NCBI RefSeq assembly: GCF_007096355.1
Contig: NZ_VKDF01000005.1
Span: 1 to 64,000 of the forward strand
Direction: 5' to 3'
DNA: 64,000 nt
Origin: Paracoccus sp. M683
GTDB taxonomy: Bacteria; Pseudomonadota; Alphaproteobacteria; Rhodobacterales; Rhodobacteraceae
The notes below the pieces were generated by a model that searched no databases, was not told the origin of the DNA, and saw only the letters and a program-made list of their open reading frames with translations. Positions within the stretch are counted from its first letter, which is position 1. Every line of letters starts with the position of its first letter. A program made the position numbers and the translations under genes. Of this stretch, positions 48,295 through 57,838 are shown piece after piece.

Positions 48295-51054
48295 ATGCAG
48301 ACAGCAGCCACAGCCTCGCGCGCCGATCAGAACCGGGCGCTCGGGCTGAGCACCATCGCCTTCACCGCCTGTTTCGCGGTCTGGACGATCTTTTCCATCA
48401 TCGGCGTCGCGATCAAATCCGAACTGGGCCTGACCGAATTCCAGTTCGGCCTTCTGGTCGCCACGCCGATTCTGACCGGCTCGGTCACGCGCCTGTTTCT
48501 GGGCGTCTGGACCGAACGCTATGGCGGTCGCATCGTCTTTTCGGCGCAGATGATCCTGACCGCGCTGGCGACCTGGGCGCTGACGCTGGCCGACACCTAT
48601 ATTTCATACCTGATCGCCGCGCTTGGCGTCGGGTTGGCGGGCGGGTCGTTCATTATCGGCGTGGCCTATGTGTCGCGCTGGTATGATGCCGCCCATCAGG
48701 GCACCGCGCTTGGGATTTTCGGCGCGGGCAATGTCGGCGCGGCGGTGACGAAATTCGTGGCCCCCTTCGTCATGGTCGCCTATGGCTGGCACGGGGTCGC
48801 CTATGCCTGGGCCGCGGGGCTGGCGCTGATGGGTGTGGCTTTCTTCCTGTTTGCCAAGGACGATCCGAAACTGGTCGAGCGGCGGCAGAAAGGCATTCGC
48901 GCGCCTTCCTTTGCCGAACAGTTCGCGCCGCTGAAGAACCTTCAGGTCTGGCGCTTCTCGCTGTATTATTTCTTTGTTTTCGGGGCCTTCGTGGCGCTGG
49001 CGCTGTGGTTGCCGCATTACCTGATCGACGTCTATGGCGTCGATGTGAAAACAGCAGGCATGGCGGCGGCCTCTTTCAGCCTGTCGGCCAGCCTGTTCCG
49101 CGCCTATGGCGGCCATCTCAGCGACAAGTTCGGCGCGCGGACGGTCATGTACTGGACCTTCGGCTTTTCGATGATCCTGCTGTTCATGCTGTCCTATCCG
49201 CCGACGGATTACATCATTCAGGGCAAGGACGGGCTGATCTCGTTCTCGACCTCGATGGGGCTGTGGCCCTTTGTCGCGCTGCTGTTCGCACTGGGTTTCT
49301 TCATGAGCCTGGGCAAGGCGGCCGTGTTCAAGCATATCCCGGTCTATTACCCCGATCACGTGGGCGCCGTCGGCGGTCTGGTCGGCATGATCGGGGGCCT
49401 GGGCGGCTTTGTCCTGCCCATGGCGTTCGGCGCGCTGCTGGACCTGACGGGGATTTACACGTCCTGTTTCGCGCTTTTGTTCGTGCTGGTCACGGTGGCG
49501 CTTGGCTGGATGCACCTGTCGGTGCGCGCGATGGAACGCAAGGTGCATGGCGAGGCCTTGGACCAGTTGCCGGCCCTGCCCGAAATGCAAGAGATCCACG
49601 ATCCCGCGCGCACCGCCATGCCGCGCGTGCTGGAGGATTGGCGCCCCGAAGATCCGCAATTCTGGGCGGAAAAGGGCCGCAGGATCGCAAGGCGCAACCT
49701 GTGGATTTCGATTCCGGCACTGCTTCTGGCCTTTGCCGTCTGGATGGTCTGGTCGATGGTCGTGGCGCAATTGCCGGTGATCGGGTTCCAGTTCTCGACC
49801 GGGCAACTGTTCTGGCTGGCGGCGCTGCCGGGTCTGTCGGGCGCGACACTGCGCATCTTCTACAGCTTCATGGTGCCGATCTTTGGCGGGCGGCTGTGGA
49901 CGACGCTGTCGACCGCCTCGCTGCTGCTGCCAGCGATGGGGATCGGCTATGCCGTGCAGAACCCCGATACGCCCTATCTGATCTTTCTGACTCTGGCGCT
50001 TCTTTGCGGGTTTGGCGGCGGGAACTTTGCCTCGTCCATGGCCAATATCGCCTTCTTCTTCCCCAAGGCGGAAAAGGGCAATGCGCTGGCGCTGAATGCG
50101 GGGCTGGGCAATCTGGGCGTCTCGGTCATGCAATTCCTGGTGCCGATCGTCGTCACTGCGGGCGTGTTCGGCGCCATGGGCGGGGCGCCGCAGGAACTGA
50201 CTGCGGGCGGTCAGCTGTGGATGCAGAATGCCGGTTTCGTCTGGGTGCCCTTCATCCTGATCGCCACGGCCGCCGCCTGGCTGGGGATGAACGACATCGC
50301 CGACGCGCGGGCCAGTTTCCGCGAACAGGCGATCATCTTCAGCCGCAAGCATAACTGGCTGATGTGCATCCTCTATACCGGCACATTCGGCAGTTTCATC
50401 GGCTTTTCGGCGGGCTTCCCCCTGCTGACCAAACTTGCCTTCCCCGAGGTCGACGCGCTGCGATATGTGTTCATCGGGCCGTTTGTCGGCGCGTTTAGCC
50501 GGGCGGGAACGGGCTGGGTCAGCGACCGCTTTGGTGGCGGGCGGGTCACCTTCTGGACCTTTGGCGCCATGATCGTGGCGACATTCGGGGTGATCGCGGC
50601 GCTTGGCGCGGGCAGCTTCCTGGCCTTTTTCGCGGGTTTCATCGCGCTGTTCTTCCTGACCGGCGTTGGCAATGCCTCGACCTTCCAGATGATCCCCGCG
50701 ATCATGGGGCGCGAGGTGCCGCGGCTGATGCCCGGTCTGGATGCTGACGCAACCCGCCGCCAGGCCGAGCGTGAAAGCGCCGCGATCATCGCCTTTACCT
50801 CGGCGATCGCCGCCTATGGCGCCTTCTTCATCCCCAAGGCCTATGGCACCTCGATCGCCTGGACCGGCGGGCCAGTGGCCGCGCTGTGGGGCTTCCTGGG
50901 CTTCTATGTGATCTGCCTGGCGCTGACCTGGGCCTATTACACGCGCCCCGGCGGGCTGTTGCACGCATTAGAGCGCGGCAAGGCGGGCAATCTCGCCGCA
51001 TCCGCCGCATCCGCCGCATCCGGCGCGGCCAGCCCCGCCAGCCCGGCCCGATAA
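48295..51054 (+). CDS. narK: nitrate/nitrite transporter, fused NarK1-NarK2
   Basis: The 919-residue protein joins two complete MFS transporters: residues about 15-430 (NarK1 type, proton-nitrate symport) and about 480-895 (NarK2 type, nitrate-nitrite exchange). Each has its own nitrate-signature glycine-rich helices (GIFGAGNVGAAVTKF in the first; NAGLGNLGVSVMQF in the second). The fused form is known from Paracoccus. The protein ends in an Ala/Ser-rich tail coded by three 9-bp repeats. It heads narKGHJI and starts after GGAGGCAAAGCC. Confidence 0.95.
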   Translation: MQTAATASRADQNRALGLSTIAFTACFAVWTIFSIIGVAIKSELGLTEFQFGLLVATPILTGSVTRLFLGVWTERYGGRIVFSAQMILTALATWALTLADTYISYLIAALGVGLAGGSFIIGVAYVSRWYDAAHQGTALGIFGAGNVGAAVTKFVAPFVMVAYGWHGVAYAWAAGLALMGVAFFLFAKDDPKLVERRQKGIRAPSFAEQFAPLKNLQVWRFSLYYFFVFGAFVALALWLPHYLIDVYGVDVKTAGMAAASFSLSASLFRAYGGHLSDKFGARTVMYWTFGFSMILLFMLSYPPTDYIIQGKDGLISFSTSMGLWPFVALLFALGFFMSLGKAAVFKHIPVYYPDHVGAVGGLVGMIGGLGGFVLPMAFGALLDLTGIYTSCFALLFVLVTVALGWMHLSVRAMERKVHGEALDQLPALPEMQEIHDPARTAMPRVLEDWRPEDPQFWAEKGRRIARRNLWISIPALLLAFAVWMVWSMVVAQLPVIGFQFSTGQLFWLAALPGLSGATLRIFYSFMVPIFGGRLWTTLSTASLLLPAMGIGYAVQNPDTPYLIFLTLALLCGFGGGNFASSMANIAFFFPKAEKGNALALNAGLGNLGVSVMQFLVPIVVTAGVFGAMGGAPQELTAGGQLWMQNAGFVWVPFILIATAAAWLGMNDIADARASFREQAIIFSRKHNWLMCILYTGTFGSFIGFSAGFPLLTKLAFPEVDALRYVFIGPFVGAFSRAGTGWVSDRFGGGRVTFWTFGAMIVATFGVIAALGAGSFLAFFAGFIALFFLTGVGNASTFQMIPAIMGREVPRLMPGLDADATRRQAERESAAIIAFTSAIAAYGAFFIPKAYGTSIAWTGGPVAALWGFLGFYVICLALTWAYYTRPGGLLHALERGKAGNLAASAASAASGAASPASPAR
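50995..51021 (+). repeat. three tandem 9-bp repeats at the narK 3' end
   Basis: GCCGCATCC occurs three times head to tail, in frame, coding Ala-Ala-Ser three times in the cytoplasmic tail of NarK. Copy number could change by slippage in steps of three residues without breaking the frame. Confidence 0.75.
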
Positions 51055-51069
51055 CGACCGACGCGATGG

Positions 51070-51099
51070 GTGCGGGCGGTCACGACGATCGCCCGCATC
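51070..51099 (+). repeat. hairpin between narK and narG
   Basis: GCGGGCG (51072-51078) pairs with CGCCCGC (51090-51096), extended by one or more pairs on the outside, with an 11-base loop. It is centred in the 73-bp gap and ends about 30 bp before narG, with no U-run. It could separate transporter and enzyme message levels. Confidence 0.45.
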
Positions 51100-51127
51100 C
51101 CGGATCAACACTGAAAAGGATAGCGAT

Positions 51128-54100
51128 ATGAGCCATCTGCTGGACCGGCTGAACTTTCTTCAGCCAAAACAACTGGGGACCTTCTCGGACGGTTACGGCC
51201 AGGTCACGCGCGAGAACCGTGACTGGGAGGACAGCTACCGCAACCGCTGGCGTCACGACAAGATCGTGCGCTCGACCCATGGGGTGAACTGCACCGGGTC
51301 ATGTTCGTGGAAGATCTATGTCAAATCCGGCATCGTGACATGGGAAACCCAGCAGACCGACTATCCGCGCACGCGCCCCGACCTGCCCAATCACGAACCG
51401 CGCGGCTGCGCGCGCGGCGCATCCTACAGCTGGTATCTGTATTCCGCGAACCGGGTGAAGAACCCGCTGGTGCGTGGCCGGCTGATGAAGGCCTGGCGGC
51501 GGATGCGGGCCACCATGTCGCCGATTGACGCATGGACGGCGATCCAGAACGATCCGATCCTGCGCGCATCCTATGTCGAGACGCGCGGCAAGGGCGGTTT
51601 CGTTCGTGCCACCTGGGACGAGGCGACCGAGATCACGGCGGCGGCCAATGCCTATACCGCCAAGACCTATGGCCCCGATCGCGTGTTCGGCTTTTCACCG
51701 ATCCCGGCCATGTCGATGATTTCCTATGCTGCTGGCTCTCGCTATCTCAGTCTGCTGGGCGGCGTCTGCATGAGTTTTTATGACTGGTATTGCGATCTGC
51801 CGCCGGCCTCGCCGATGACATGGGGCGAACAGACCGATGTGCCCGAAAGCGCCGATTGGTATAATTCGGGCTATCTGCTGATCTGGGGTTCGAACGTGCC
51901 ACAGACCCGTACGCCGGATGCGCATTTCTATACCGAGGTGCGCTACAAGGGCACGAAATCCGCCGTCATCTGCCCCGACTATTCCGAGGCCGCCAAGTTT
52001 GGCGATGTCTGGCTGAACGTGAAGCAGGGCACCGATGCGGCGCTGGCCATGGCGTTCGGCCATGTCATCCTGCGCGAATTTCATCTGGACCAGCAGATCC
52101 CCTATTTCGAGGAATACTGCCGCAAATACTCCGACTTCCCGATGCTGGTGCGGCTGGACGAACAGGATGGCCGCCTGATCCCCGGCCGTTTCCTGCGCGC
52201 ATCCGATCTGGATGGCGGCCTGGGCGAGGATAACAACCCCGACTGGAAGACCGTGGCCGTTGACGAGATTTCGGGCGGCTATGTCGCGCCCAACGGCTCT
52301 ATCGGGTTCCGTTGGGGCCAGCAGGGCGAATGGAATCTGGAAGAACGCGCCGCCGATGCCGAAACCAAGCTGAAAATGACGCTGGTGATGGAGGAAGATC
52401 ACGACGATATTCTGGGCGTCGATTTCCCCTATTTCGGTGCACAGGCGACCCCCGCATTCTCGACCGGCGATGCCCGGCCGGGTGTGCTGACCCGGAATAT
52501 CCCGGTTCGGCGGATCAAGCTGGCGGATGGGGCTGAGGTGGCCGTGGCCACGGTATTCGACCTGTTCTGCGCCAATTACGGGCTGGATCGTGGGCTGGGT
52601 GGCGATTGGGTTGCATCCGAATATTCCGAGGATGTGCCGGGCACGCCGGCATGGGCCGAAAAGATCACCGGCGTTTCGGCCGACAAGATCATCCATGTCG
52701 CCCGCGAGTTCGCGCAGAACGCCGAGAAGACGCAGGGCCGCTCGATGATCATCATTGGCGCGGCGATGAACCACTGGTTCCACATGGACATGAATTATCG
52801 CGGCGTCATCAACATGCTGGTGATGTGCGGTTGCGTCGGCCAGTCGGGCGGGGGCTGGGCGCATTATGTCGGTCAGGAAAAGCTGCGCCCGCAGACGGGC
52901 TGGCTGCCCTTGGCTTTCGCGCTGGACTGGAACCGCCCGCCACGGCACATGAATTCCACCTCTGCCTGGTATGCCCATTCCGATCAGTGGCGCTATGAGA
53001 CGGTCGCGGCGGATGAGCTAGTATCGCCCACTGCGCCCAGTGGCGATTGGGACATTTCGCTGATCGACTATAACATTCAGGCTGAACGGATGGGCTGGCT
53101 GCCCTCGGCGCCGCAGTTGAAGACCAACCCGCTGGAGGTTGCCCACTTTGCCAAGGCGGCCGGGAAAGAGCCGGCCGAATACGTGACCGAGCAGTTGAAA
53201 TCGGGCGGCTTGCAGATGTCCTGCGAAGACCCGGACGACCCGGCCAACTGGCCGCGCAACTTGTTTGTCTGGCGGTCCAACCTGTTGGGATCGTCGGGCA
53301 AGGGGCATGAGTATTTCCTGCGTCACCTGCTGGGCACCGATGACGGCGTGATGGGCCGCGATCTGGGCGAAGAGGGGCGGCAACTGCCCAAAGAGGCGCG
53401 CTGGCACGAGAAAGGGGCGCGCGGCAAGCTGGACCTGCTGGTCACCATCGACTTCCGCATGTCGACCACCTGCGTCTATTCCGACATCGTGCTGCCCACG
53501 GCCAGCTGGTATGAAAAGGACGATCTGAACACCTCGGACATGCATCCGTTCATCCACCCGCTGCAAGCGGCGGTTGATCCGGCATACGAGTCCCGATCAG
53601 ACTGGGAAATCTTCAAATCCATCGCGAAGAAGTTCCAGGAAATCGTTCCCGGCTATCTGGGCGAAGAAACCGATATCGTCGCCCTGCCGATCCTGCACGA
53701 CACCCCGGCCGAGATCGCGCAGGATCAGGTGCTGGATTGGAAAAAGGGCGAATGCGATCTGATTCCCGGCAAGACCGCGCCGAATTTCATCGCGGTTCAG
53801 CGGGACTATGGCGCGATCTATGATCGTTTTACCGCGCTTGGGCCGTTACTGGACAAGCTGGGCAATGGCGGCAAGGGCATAGGCTGGAACACCGAAAAGG
53901 AAATCGCCGCACTGGGCGATCTGAACGGTGTGCGTCGCGATGGCGCGGCCAAGGGGCGCCCTGTCATCGACAGCGCCATCGACGCGGCCGAGGTGGTGCT
54001 GATGCTGGCGCCTGAAACCAATGGCGATGTCGCGGTCAAGGCCTGGCAGGCGCTTGGCAAATTCACCGGCCGCGATCACGTGCACCTGGCCGAGGGCGAG

Positions 54101-54865
54101 CATCACCAGAAGATCCGCTTTCGCGATATCGCCGCGCAGCCGCGAAAGATCATCTCGTCCCCCACATGGTCGGGCATCGAAAGCGAGAAGGTCAGCTATA
54201 ATGCGGGCTATACCAACGTGCATGAACTGATCCCGTGGCGCACCCTGACGGGGCGGCAGCAGCTGTATCAGGATCATCTGTGGATGCGGGTGTTTGGCGA
54301 GGGTTTCGTGGCCTATCGCCCGCCACTGGACCTGAAGGCCATTACCGATGCGGTTCATACCGACAAGGACCGCCCGCATGTGGTGCTGAACTTCCTGACG
54401 CCGCATCAGAAATGGGGCATCCACTCGACCTATACCGACAACCTGCTGATGCTGACGCTGAATCGCGGCGGCCCGGTGATCTGGATGTCCGAACGGGACG
54501 CGCAAAAGGCCGGGATCGTCGATAATGACTGGGTCGAACTTTACAACGCGAATGGCGCCCTGACGGCGCGGGCCGTGGTGTCGCAGCGGATCAAAGAGGG
54601 CTCGACCTTCATGTATCACGCGCAGGAAAAGATCGTGAACACGCCCGGTTCCGAAAAGACCGGCAAGCGCGGCGGCATCCACAATTCGGTGACCCGCGTG
54701 GTGCTGAAACCTACCCATATGATCGGCGGCTATGCCCATCAATCCTACGGCTTCAACTATTACGGCACCGTGGGTTCGAACCGGGACGAATTCGTCGTCG
54801 TCAGGAAAATGAACAAGGTCGACTGGCTCGATCGCGAAGCGACCCCGAAGGAGGCAGCGGAATGA
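51128..54865 (+). CDS. narG: respiratory nitrate reductase, alpha subunit (Mo-bisMGD)
   Basis: The 1245-residue catalytic subunit has the FS0 [4Fe-4S] ligands His51, Cys55, Cys59 and Cys94 (HGVNCTGSCSW and PRGCARG) and the molybdenum ligand Asp223 in YDWYCDLPPASP, in line with E. coli NarG. The N-terminus has a remnant Tat-like start without a cleavable signal, so it stays on the cytoplasmic face and reduces nitrate to nitrite. Its stop overlaps the narH start (ATGA 54862-54865). The length is normal. Confidence 0.98.
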   Translation: MSHLLDRLNFLQPKQLGTFSDGYGQVTRENRDWEDSYRNRWRHDKIVRSTHGVNCTGSCSWKIYVKSGIVTWETQQTDYPRTRPDLPNHEPRGCARGASYSWYLYSANRVKNPLVRGRLMKAWRRMRATMSPIDAWTAIQNDPILRASYVETRGKGGFVRATWDEATEITAAANAYTAKTYGPDRVFGFSPIPAMSMISYAAGSRYLSLLGGVCMSFYDWYCDLPPASPMTWGEQTDVPESADWYNSGYLLIWGSNVPQTRTPDAHFYTEVRYKGTKSAVICPDYSEAAKFGDVWLNVKQGTDAALAMAFGHVILREFHLDQQIPYFEEYCRKYSDFPMLVRLDEQDGRLIPGRFLRASDLDGGLGEDNNPDWKTVAVDEISGGYVAPNGSIGFRWGQQGEWNLEERAADAETKLKMTLVMEEDHDDILGVDFPYFGAQATPAFSTGDARPGVLTRNIPVRRIKLADGAEVAVATVFDLFCANYGLDRGLGGDWVASEYSEDVPGTPAWAEKITGVSADKIIHVAREFAQNAEKTQGRSMIIIGAAMNHWFHMDMNYRGVINMLVMCGCVGQSGGGWAHYVGQEKLRPQTGWLPLAFALDWNRPPRHMNSTSAWYAHSDQWRYETVAADELVSPTAPSGDWDISLIDYNIQAERMGWLPSAPQLKTNPLEVAHFAKAAGKEPAEYVTEQLKSGGLQMSCEDPDDPANWPRNLFVWRSNLLGSSGKGHEYFLRHLLGTDDGVMGRDLGEEGRQLPKEARWHEKGARGKLDLLVTIDFRMSTTCVYSDIVLPTASWYEKDDLNTSDMHPFIHPLQAAVDPAYESRSDWEIFKSIAKKFQEIVPGYLGEETDIVALPILHDTPAEIAQDQVLDWKKGECDLIPGKTAPNFIAVQRDYGAIYDRFTALGPLLDKLGNGGKGIGWNTEKEIAALGDLNGVRRDGAAKGRPVIDSAIDAAEVVLMLAPETNGDVAVKAWQALGKFTGRDHVHLAEGEHHQKIRFRDIAAQPRKIISSPTWSGIESEKVSYNAGYTNVHELIPWRTLTGRQQLYQDHLWMRVFGEGFVAYRPPLDLKAITDAVHTDKDRPHVVLNFLTPHQKWGIHSTYTDNLLMLTLNRGGPVIWMSERDAQKAGIVDNDWVELYNANGALTARAVVSQRIKEGSTFMYHAQEKIVNTPGSEKTGKRGGIHNSVTRVVLKPTHMIGGYAHQSYGFNYYGTVGSNRDEFVVVRKMNKVDWLDREATPKEAAE

Positions 54866-56385
54866 AGATACGTGCGCAAATCGGCATGGTGCTGAACCTG
54901 GACAAATGCATCGGCTGCCATACCTGTTCAGTGACCTGCAAGAACGTCTGGACCAGCCGCGACGGCGTTGAATATGCATGGTTCAACAATGTCGAATCCA
55001 AGCCCGGCACCGGCTATCCGACCGATTGGGAAAATCAGGATCGCTGGCGCGGTGGCTGGGAACGCACCCGCTCGGGCAAGCTGCAACCCCGGCAGGGCGG
55101 CAAGTGGCGGATTCTGGCGAATATCTTTGCAAATCCCGACCTGCCCGAGATCGACGATTATTATGAACCCTTCGATTTCGACTATGACCACCTGAAATCC
55201 GCGCCCGAGATGGAGGCCTTTCCGACCGCCCGCCCGCGTTCCAAGATCAGCGGCGAGCGGATCGAGAAGATCGAGAAAGGCCCGAACTGGGACGAAATCC
55301 TTGGCGGCGAATTTTCCAAGCGGTCGCAGGACTACAATTTCGAGGGCGTCGAAAAGCAGATCTATGGTGAATACGAAAACACCTTCATGATGTATCTGCC
55401 GCGTCTGTGCGAACATTGCCTTAACCCGGCCTGTGCCGCCAGTTGCCCCTCGGGCGCGATCTATAAGCGCGAAGAGGACGGCATCGTCCTGATAGACCAG
55501 GAAAAATGCCGGGGCTGGCGGATGTGCGTGTCGGGCTGCCCCTATAAAAAGGTTTATTACAACTGGTCGACCGGCAAATCGGAAAAATGCACCCTGTGCT
55601 ATCCGCGCATCGAAAGCGGTAACCCGACGGTCTGTTCGGAAACCTGCGTCGGGCGCATCCGCTATATCGGGGTGATCCTGTATGACGCCGACCGCATCGA
55701 AGAGGCGGCGAATGCGGCCGAGGTCATGGACCTTTATGATGCGCAGCTTGGCGTTTTCATGGACCCGAACGACCCGCAGGTGATCGCCGCCGCGCGTGCC
55801 GATGGTGTGCCCGAGGATTGGATCAAGGCCGCGCAGGACAGCCCGATCTGGAAGATGGCGATGGAGTGGAAGCTGGCATTCCCGCTGCATCCAGAATACC
55901 GGACGCTGCCGATGGTGTGGTATATCCCGCCGCTGTCGCCCATCCAGAACGCCGCGCAGGCCGGTGCCATCGGCATGGACGGCGCCATGCCCGATGTGCG
56001 CAATCTGCGCATTCCGCTGCGCTATCTGGCGAATATGCTGACGGCAGGGGACGAGGCGCCGATTGCCACCGCGCTGGAACGCATGCTGGCCATGCGGGCC
56101 TATATGCGGTCGAAGACGGTCGAGGGCGTGATTGACGAAGGCATCGCCGAACGGGTGGGCCTGTCGGGCGCGGTGATCGAGGATATGTATCGCATCCTCG
56201 CGCTGGCCGATTACGAGGATCGCTTTGTCATCCCGACCACCCATCGCGAACAGGTCGAAGAGGCTTACGACCTGCGCGGCGGCTGCGGCTTTACCGATGG
56301 CAATGGCTGCTCGACCGGCATGTCCAAGGGCTCGCTTTTCGGCGGCTCGAAACGTCCGCTGAAAATGCCCGAGGAGGTGCGCTGA
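54862..56385 (+). CDS. narH: respiratory nitrate reductase, beta subunit (Fe-S)
   Basis: The 507-residue electron-transfer subunit has four cysteine groups: CIGCHTCSVTCKN near 16-28, CEHCLNPACAASCP near 184-197, CRGWRMCVSGCP near 217-228 and CTLCYPR...CSETC. Trp in CRGWRMC replaces one Cys, making the [3Fe-4S] centre typical of NarH. It passes electrons from NarI haem to NarG. Its last base is shared with the narJ ATG. Confidence 0.98.
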   Translation: MKIRAQIGMVLNLDKCIGCHTCSVTCKNVWTSRDGVEYAWFNNVESKPGTGYPTDWENQDRWRGGWERTRSGKLQPRQGGKWRILANIFANPDLPEIDDYYEPFDFDYDHLKSAPEMEAFPTARPRSKISGERIEKIEKGPNWDEILGGEFSKRSQDYNFEGVEKQIYGEYENTFMMYLPRLCEHCLNPACAASCPSGAIYKREEDGIVLIDQEKCRGWRMCVSGCPYKKVYYNWSTGKSEKCTLCYPRIESGNPTVCSETCVGRIRYIGVILYDADRIEEAANAAEVMDLYDAQLGVFMDPNDPQVIAAARADGVPEDWIKAAQDSPIWKMAMEWKLAFPLHPEYRTLPMVWYIPPLSPIQNAAQAGAIGMDGAMPDVRNLRIPLRYLANMLTAGDEAPIATALERMLAMRAYMRSKTVEGVIDEGIAERVGLSGAVIEDMYRILALADYEDRFVIPTTHREQVEEAYDLRGGCGFTDGNGCSTGMSKGSLFGGSKRPLKMPEEVR

Positions 56386-57107
56386 TGACCCTGCAAACCC
56401 AAGACCGCACGCTGAAGGCGCTGTCTCTGCTGCTGTGTTATCCCACGCCAGCCTTGCAGGATGCCATGCCCGAGATCGGCGGCGTGCTGGCCGCCGAGAC
56501 GCGGCTGACCGCAGCCACCCGGCGGGCGTTGCGCCCGCTGGTTCAGGAACTTGGCCAGGGCGATCCCTATGACTTGCAGGAACGGTTCGTGATGCTGTTC
56601 GACCGTTCGCGCACCTTGTCGCTGAACCTGTTCGAACATGTTCATGGCGAAAGCCGGGACCGGGGCGGGGCGATGGTGTCGCTGCTGGAAACCTATCGCG
56701 AGGCGGGTTTCGAGCCGGTGACAACCGAACTGCCCGACCATCTGCCGGTGCTGCTGGAGTTTCTGTCGACCCAGCCAAAGGCCGAGGCGCAGGAAATTCT
56801 GGCCGATGCCGCGCCCATTCTAGAGGCGCTGCGCACCCGGCTGGAACGCCGCGAAAGTGCCTATGCGGCGGTGCCGGCGGCGCTGTTGCAACTGGCCGGG
56901 GTCAGTGCCGACAAGCAGGCCGTGGCCGAACTGCTGGACCAGCCCGAGACCGATCCCAACGATTTGCAGGCGCTGGACGAGGTCTGGCAGGAAAGCGAGG
57001 TCATCTTTGGCCCCGATCCCAATGCCGGCTGCCCGCAGATGCGCGACATGCTGTCGCGCATGGACCAACCGATCAGCCCCGCCCCGCGCGGCGTGGTGGC
57101 AGAGTGA
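56385..57107 (+). CDS. narJ: nitrate reductase assembly chaperone
   Basis: The 240-residue all-helical protein of the NarJ/TorD family has the conserved FEHVHGESRDRGGAMVSLLETY region (about 86-107) and the ELPDHLPVLLEFLS segment. It holds apo-NarG until the molybdenum cofactor is inserted and is not part of the final enzyme. It starts in the overlapping TGATG of narH. Confidence 0.96.
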   Translation: MTLQTQDRTLKALSLLLCYPTPALQDAMPEIGGVLAAETRLTAATRRALRPLVQELGQGDPYDLQERFVMLFDRSRTLSLNLFEHVHGESRDRGGAMVSLLETYREAGFEPVTTELPDHLPVLLEFLSTQPKAEAQEILADAAPILEALRTRLERRESAYAAVPAALLQLAGVSADKQAVAELLDQPETDPNDLQALDEVWQESEVIFGPDPNAGCPQMRDMLSRMDQPISPAPRGVVAE

Positions 57108-57120
57108 AGGGAGGCATCAG

Positions 57121-57834
57121 ATGAACCATTTCCTGTTCGGCATCTATCCCTATATCGCGCTTGGCGTGGGGATCATGGGGACCATTGCGCGCTATGAACG
57201 CGATCCCTTCACCTGGAAATCATCCTCCTCGCAATTGCTGAGGCGGCGGCAACTGGTCATCGGCTCGGTGCTGTTTCATGTTGGCGTTCTGGTTATCTTC
57301 TTCGGCCATCTGGTCGGCCTGCTGACGCCGATCTGGGTCTTTGACATGCTTGGCGTCAGCCATGGCGCGAAACAGATTCTGGCGGTCGTCGCCGGCGGCA
57401 TTGCCGGTGTGATGGCGCTGATCGGCGGGGGGATGCTGTTCCATCGCCGCTGGACCGACCCGCGCATCCGGCGCAATTCCAGCTTCTGGGACATCGCCAT
57501 TCTGGGCCTGCTTCTGGCGCAGCTTGTGCTGGGGCTGCTGACGATCTTTGTCTCGCTGCAACATCTGGATGGCGGGGAAATGGTCAGGTTCATGGCCTGG
57601 GCGCAGGGCATCTTTACCTTCGACCCGGCGGCATCGGATTACGTCGCGGATGTGGCGCTGATCTTCAAGCTGCACATCTTTCTGGGGCTGACGATCATCC
57701 TGGTCTTTCCGTTCACGCGGCTGGTCCACATGATCTCGGCCCCGATCCGCTATCTGTGGCGGCCGGGTTATCAGGTGGTGCGCTCGCGTCGGCAGGAACC
57801 GCTGGCCGACCGCTCGGCCCGGCAGGGGAAATAG
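57121..57834 (+). CDS. narI: respiratory nitrate reductase, gamma subunit (cytochrome b)
   Basis: The 237-residue membrane protein has five hydrophobic segments and the four haem-ligand histidines in the pairs FHVGVLVIFFGH and LHIFLGLTIILVFPFTRLVH. It oxidises quinol at the periplasmic side and sends electrons through two b haems to NarH. It starts after GGGAGG, 13 bp past narJ. It is followed 4 bp later by a parvulin gene. Confidence 0.97.
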   Translation: MNHFLFGIYPYIALGVGIMGTIARYERDPFTWKSSSSQLLRRRQLVIGSVLFHVGVLVIFFGHLVGLLTPIWVFDMLGVSHGAKQILAVVAGGIAGVMALIGGGMLFHRRWTDPRIRRNSSFWDIAILGLLLAQLVLGLLTIFVSLQHLDGGEMVRFMAWAQGIFTFDPAASDYVADVALIFKLHIFLGLTIILVFPFTRLVHMISAPIRYLWRPGYQVVRSRRQEPLADRSARQGK

Positions 57835-57838
57835 CGCG

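Noticed and set aside
48604-50964. Minus-strand open frame of 786 codons across narK
   Set aside because: It is antisense to the clear NarK fusion, with a His/Arg/Gln-rich product lacking hydrophobic cores. Similar shadows lie at 3453-4790, 13454-15406, 17713-19224, 43847-45748, 54928-56778 and 61353-62639.
50995-51021. Short repeats as a CRISPR or phage attachment site
   Set aside because: Only three contiguous 9-bp units without spacers, in frame inside narK; no cas, integrase or tRNA gene is near.
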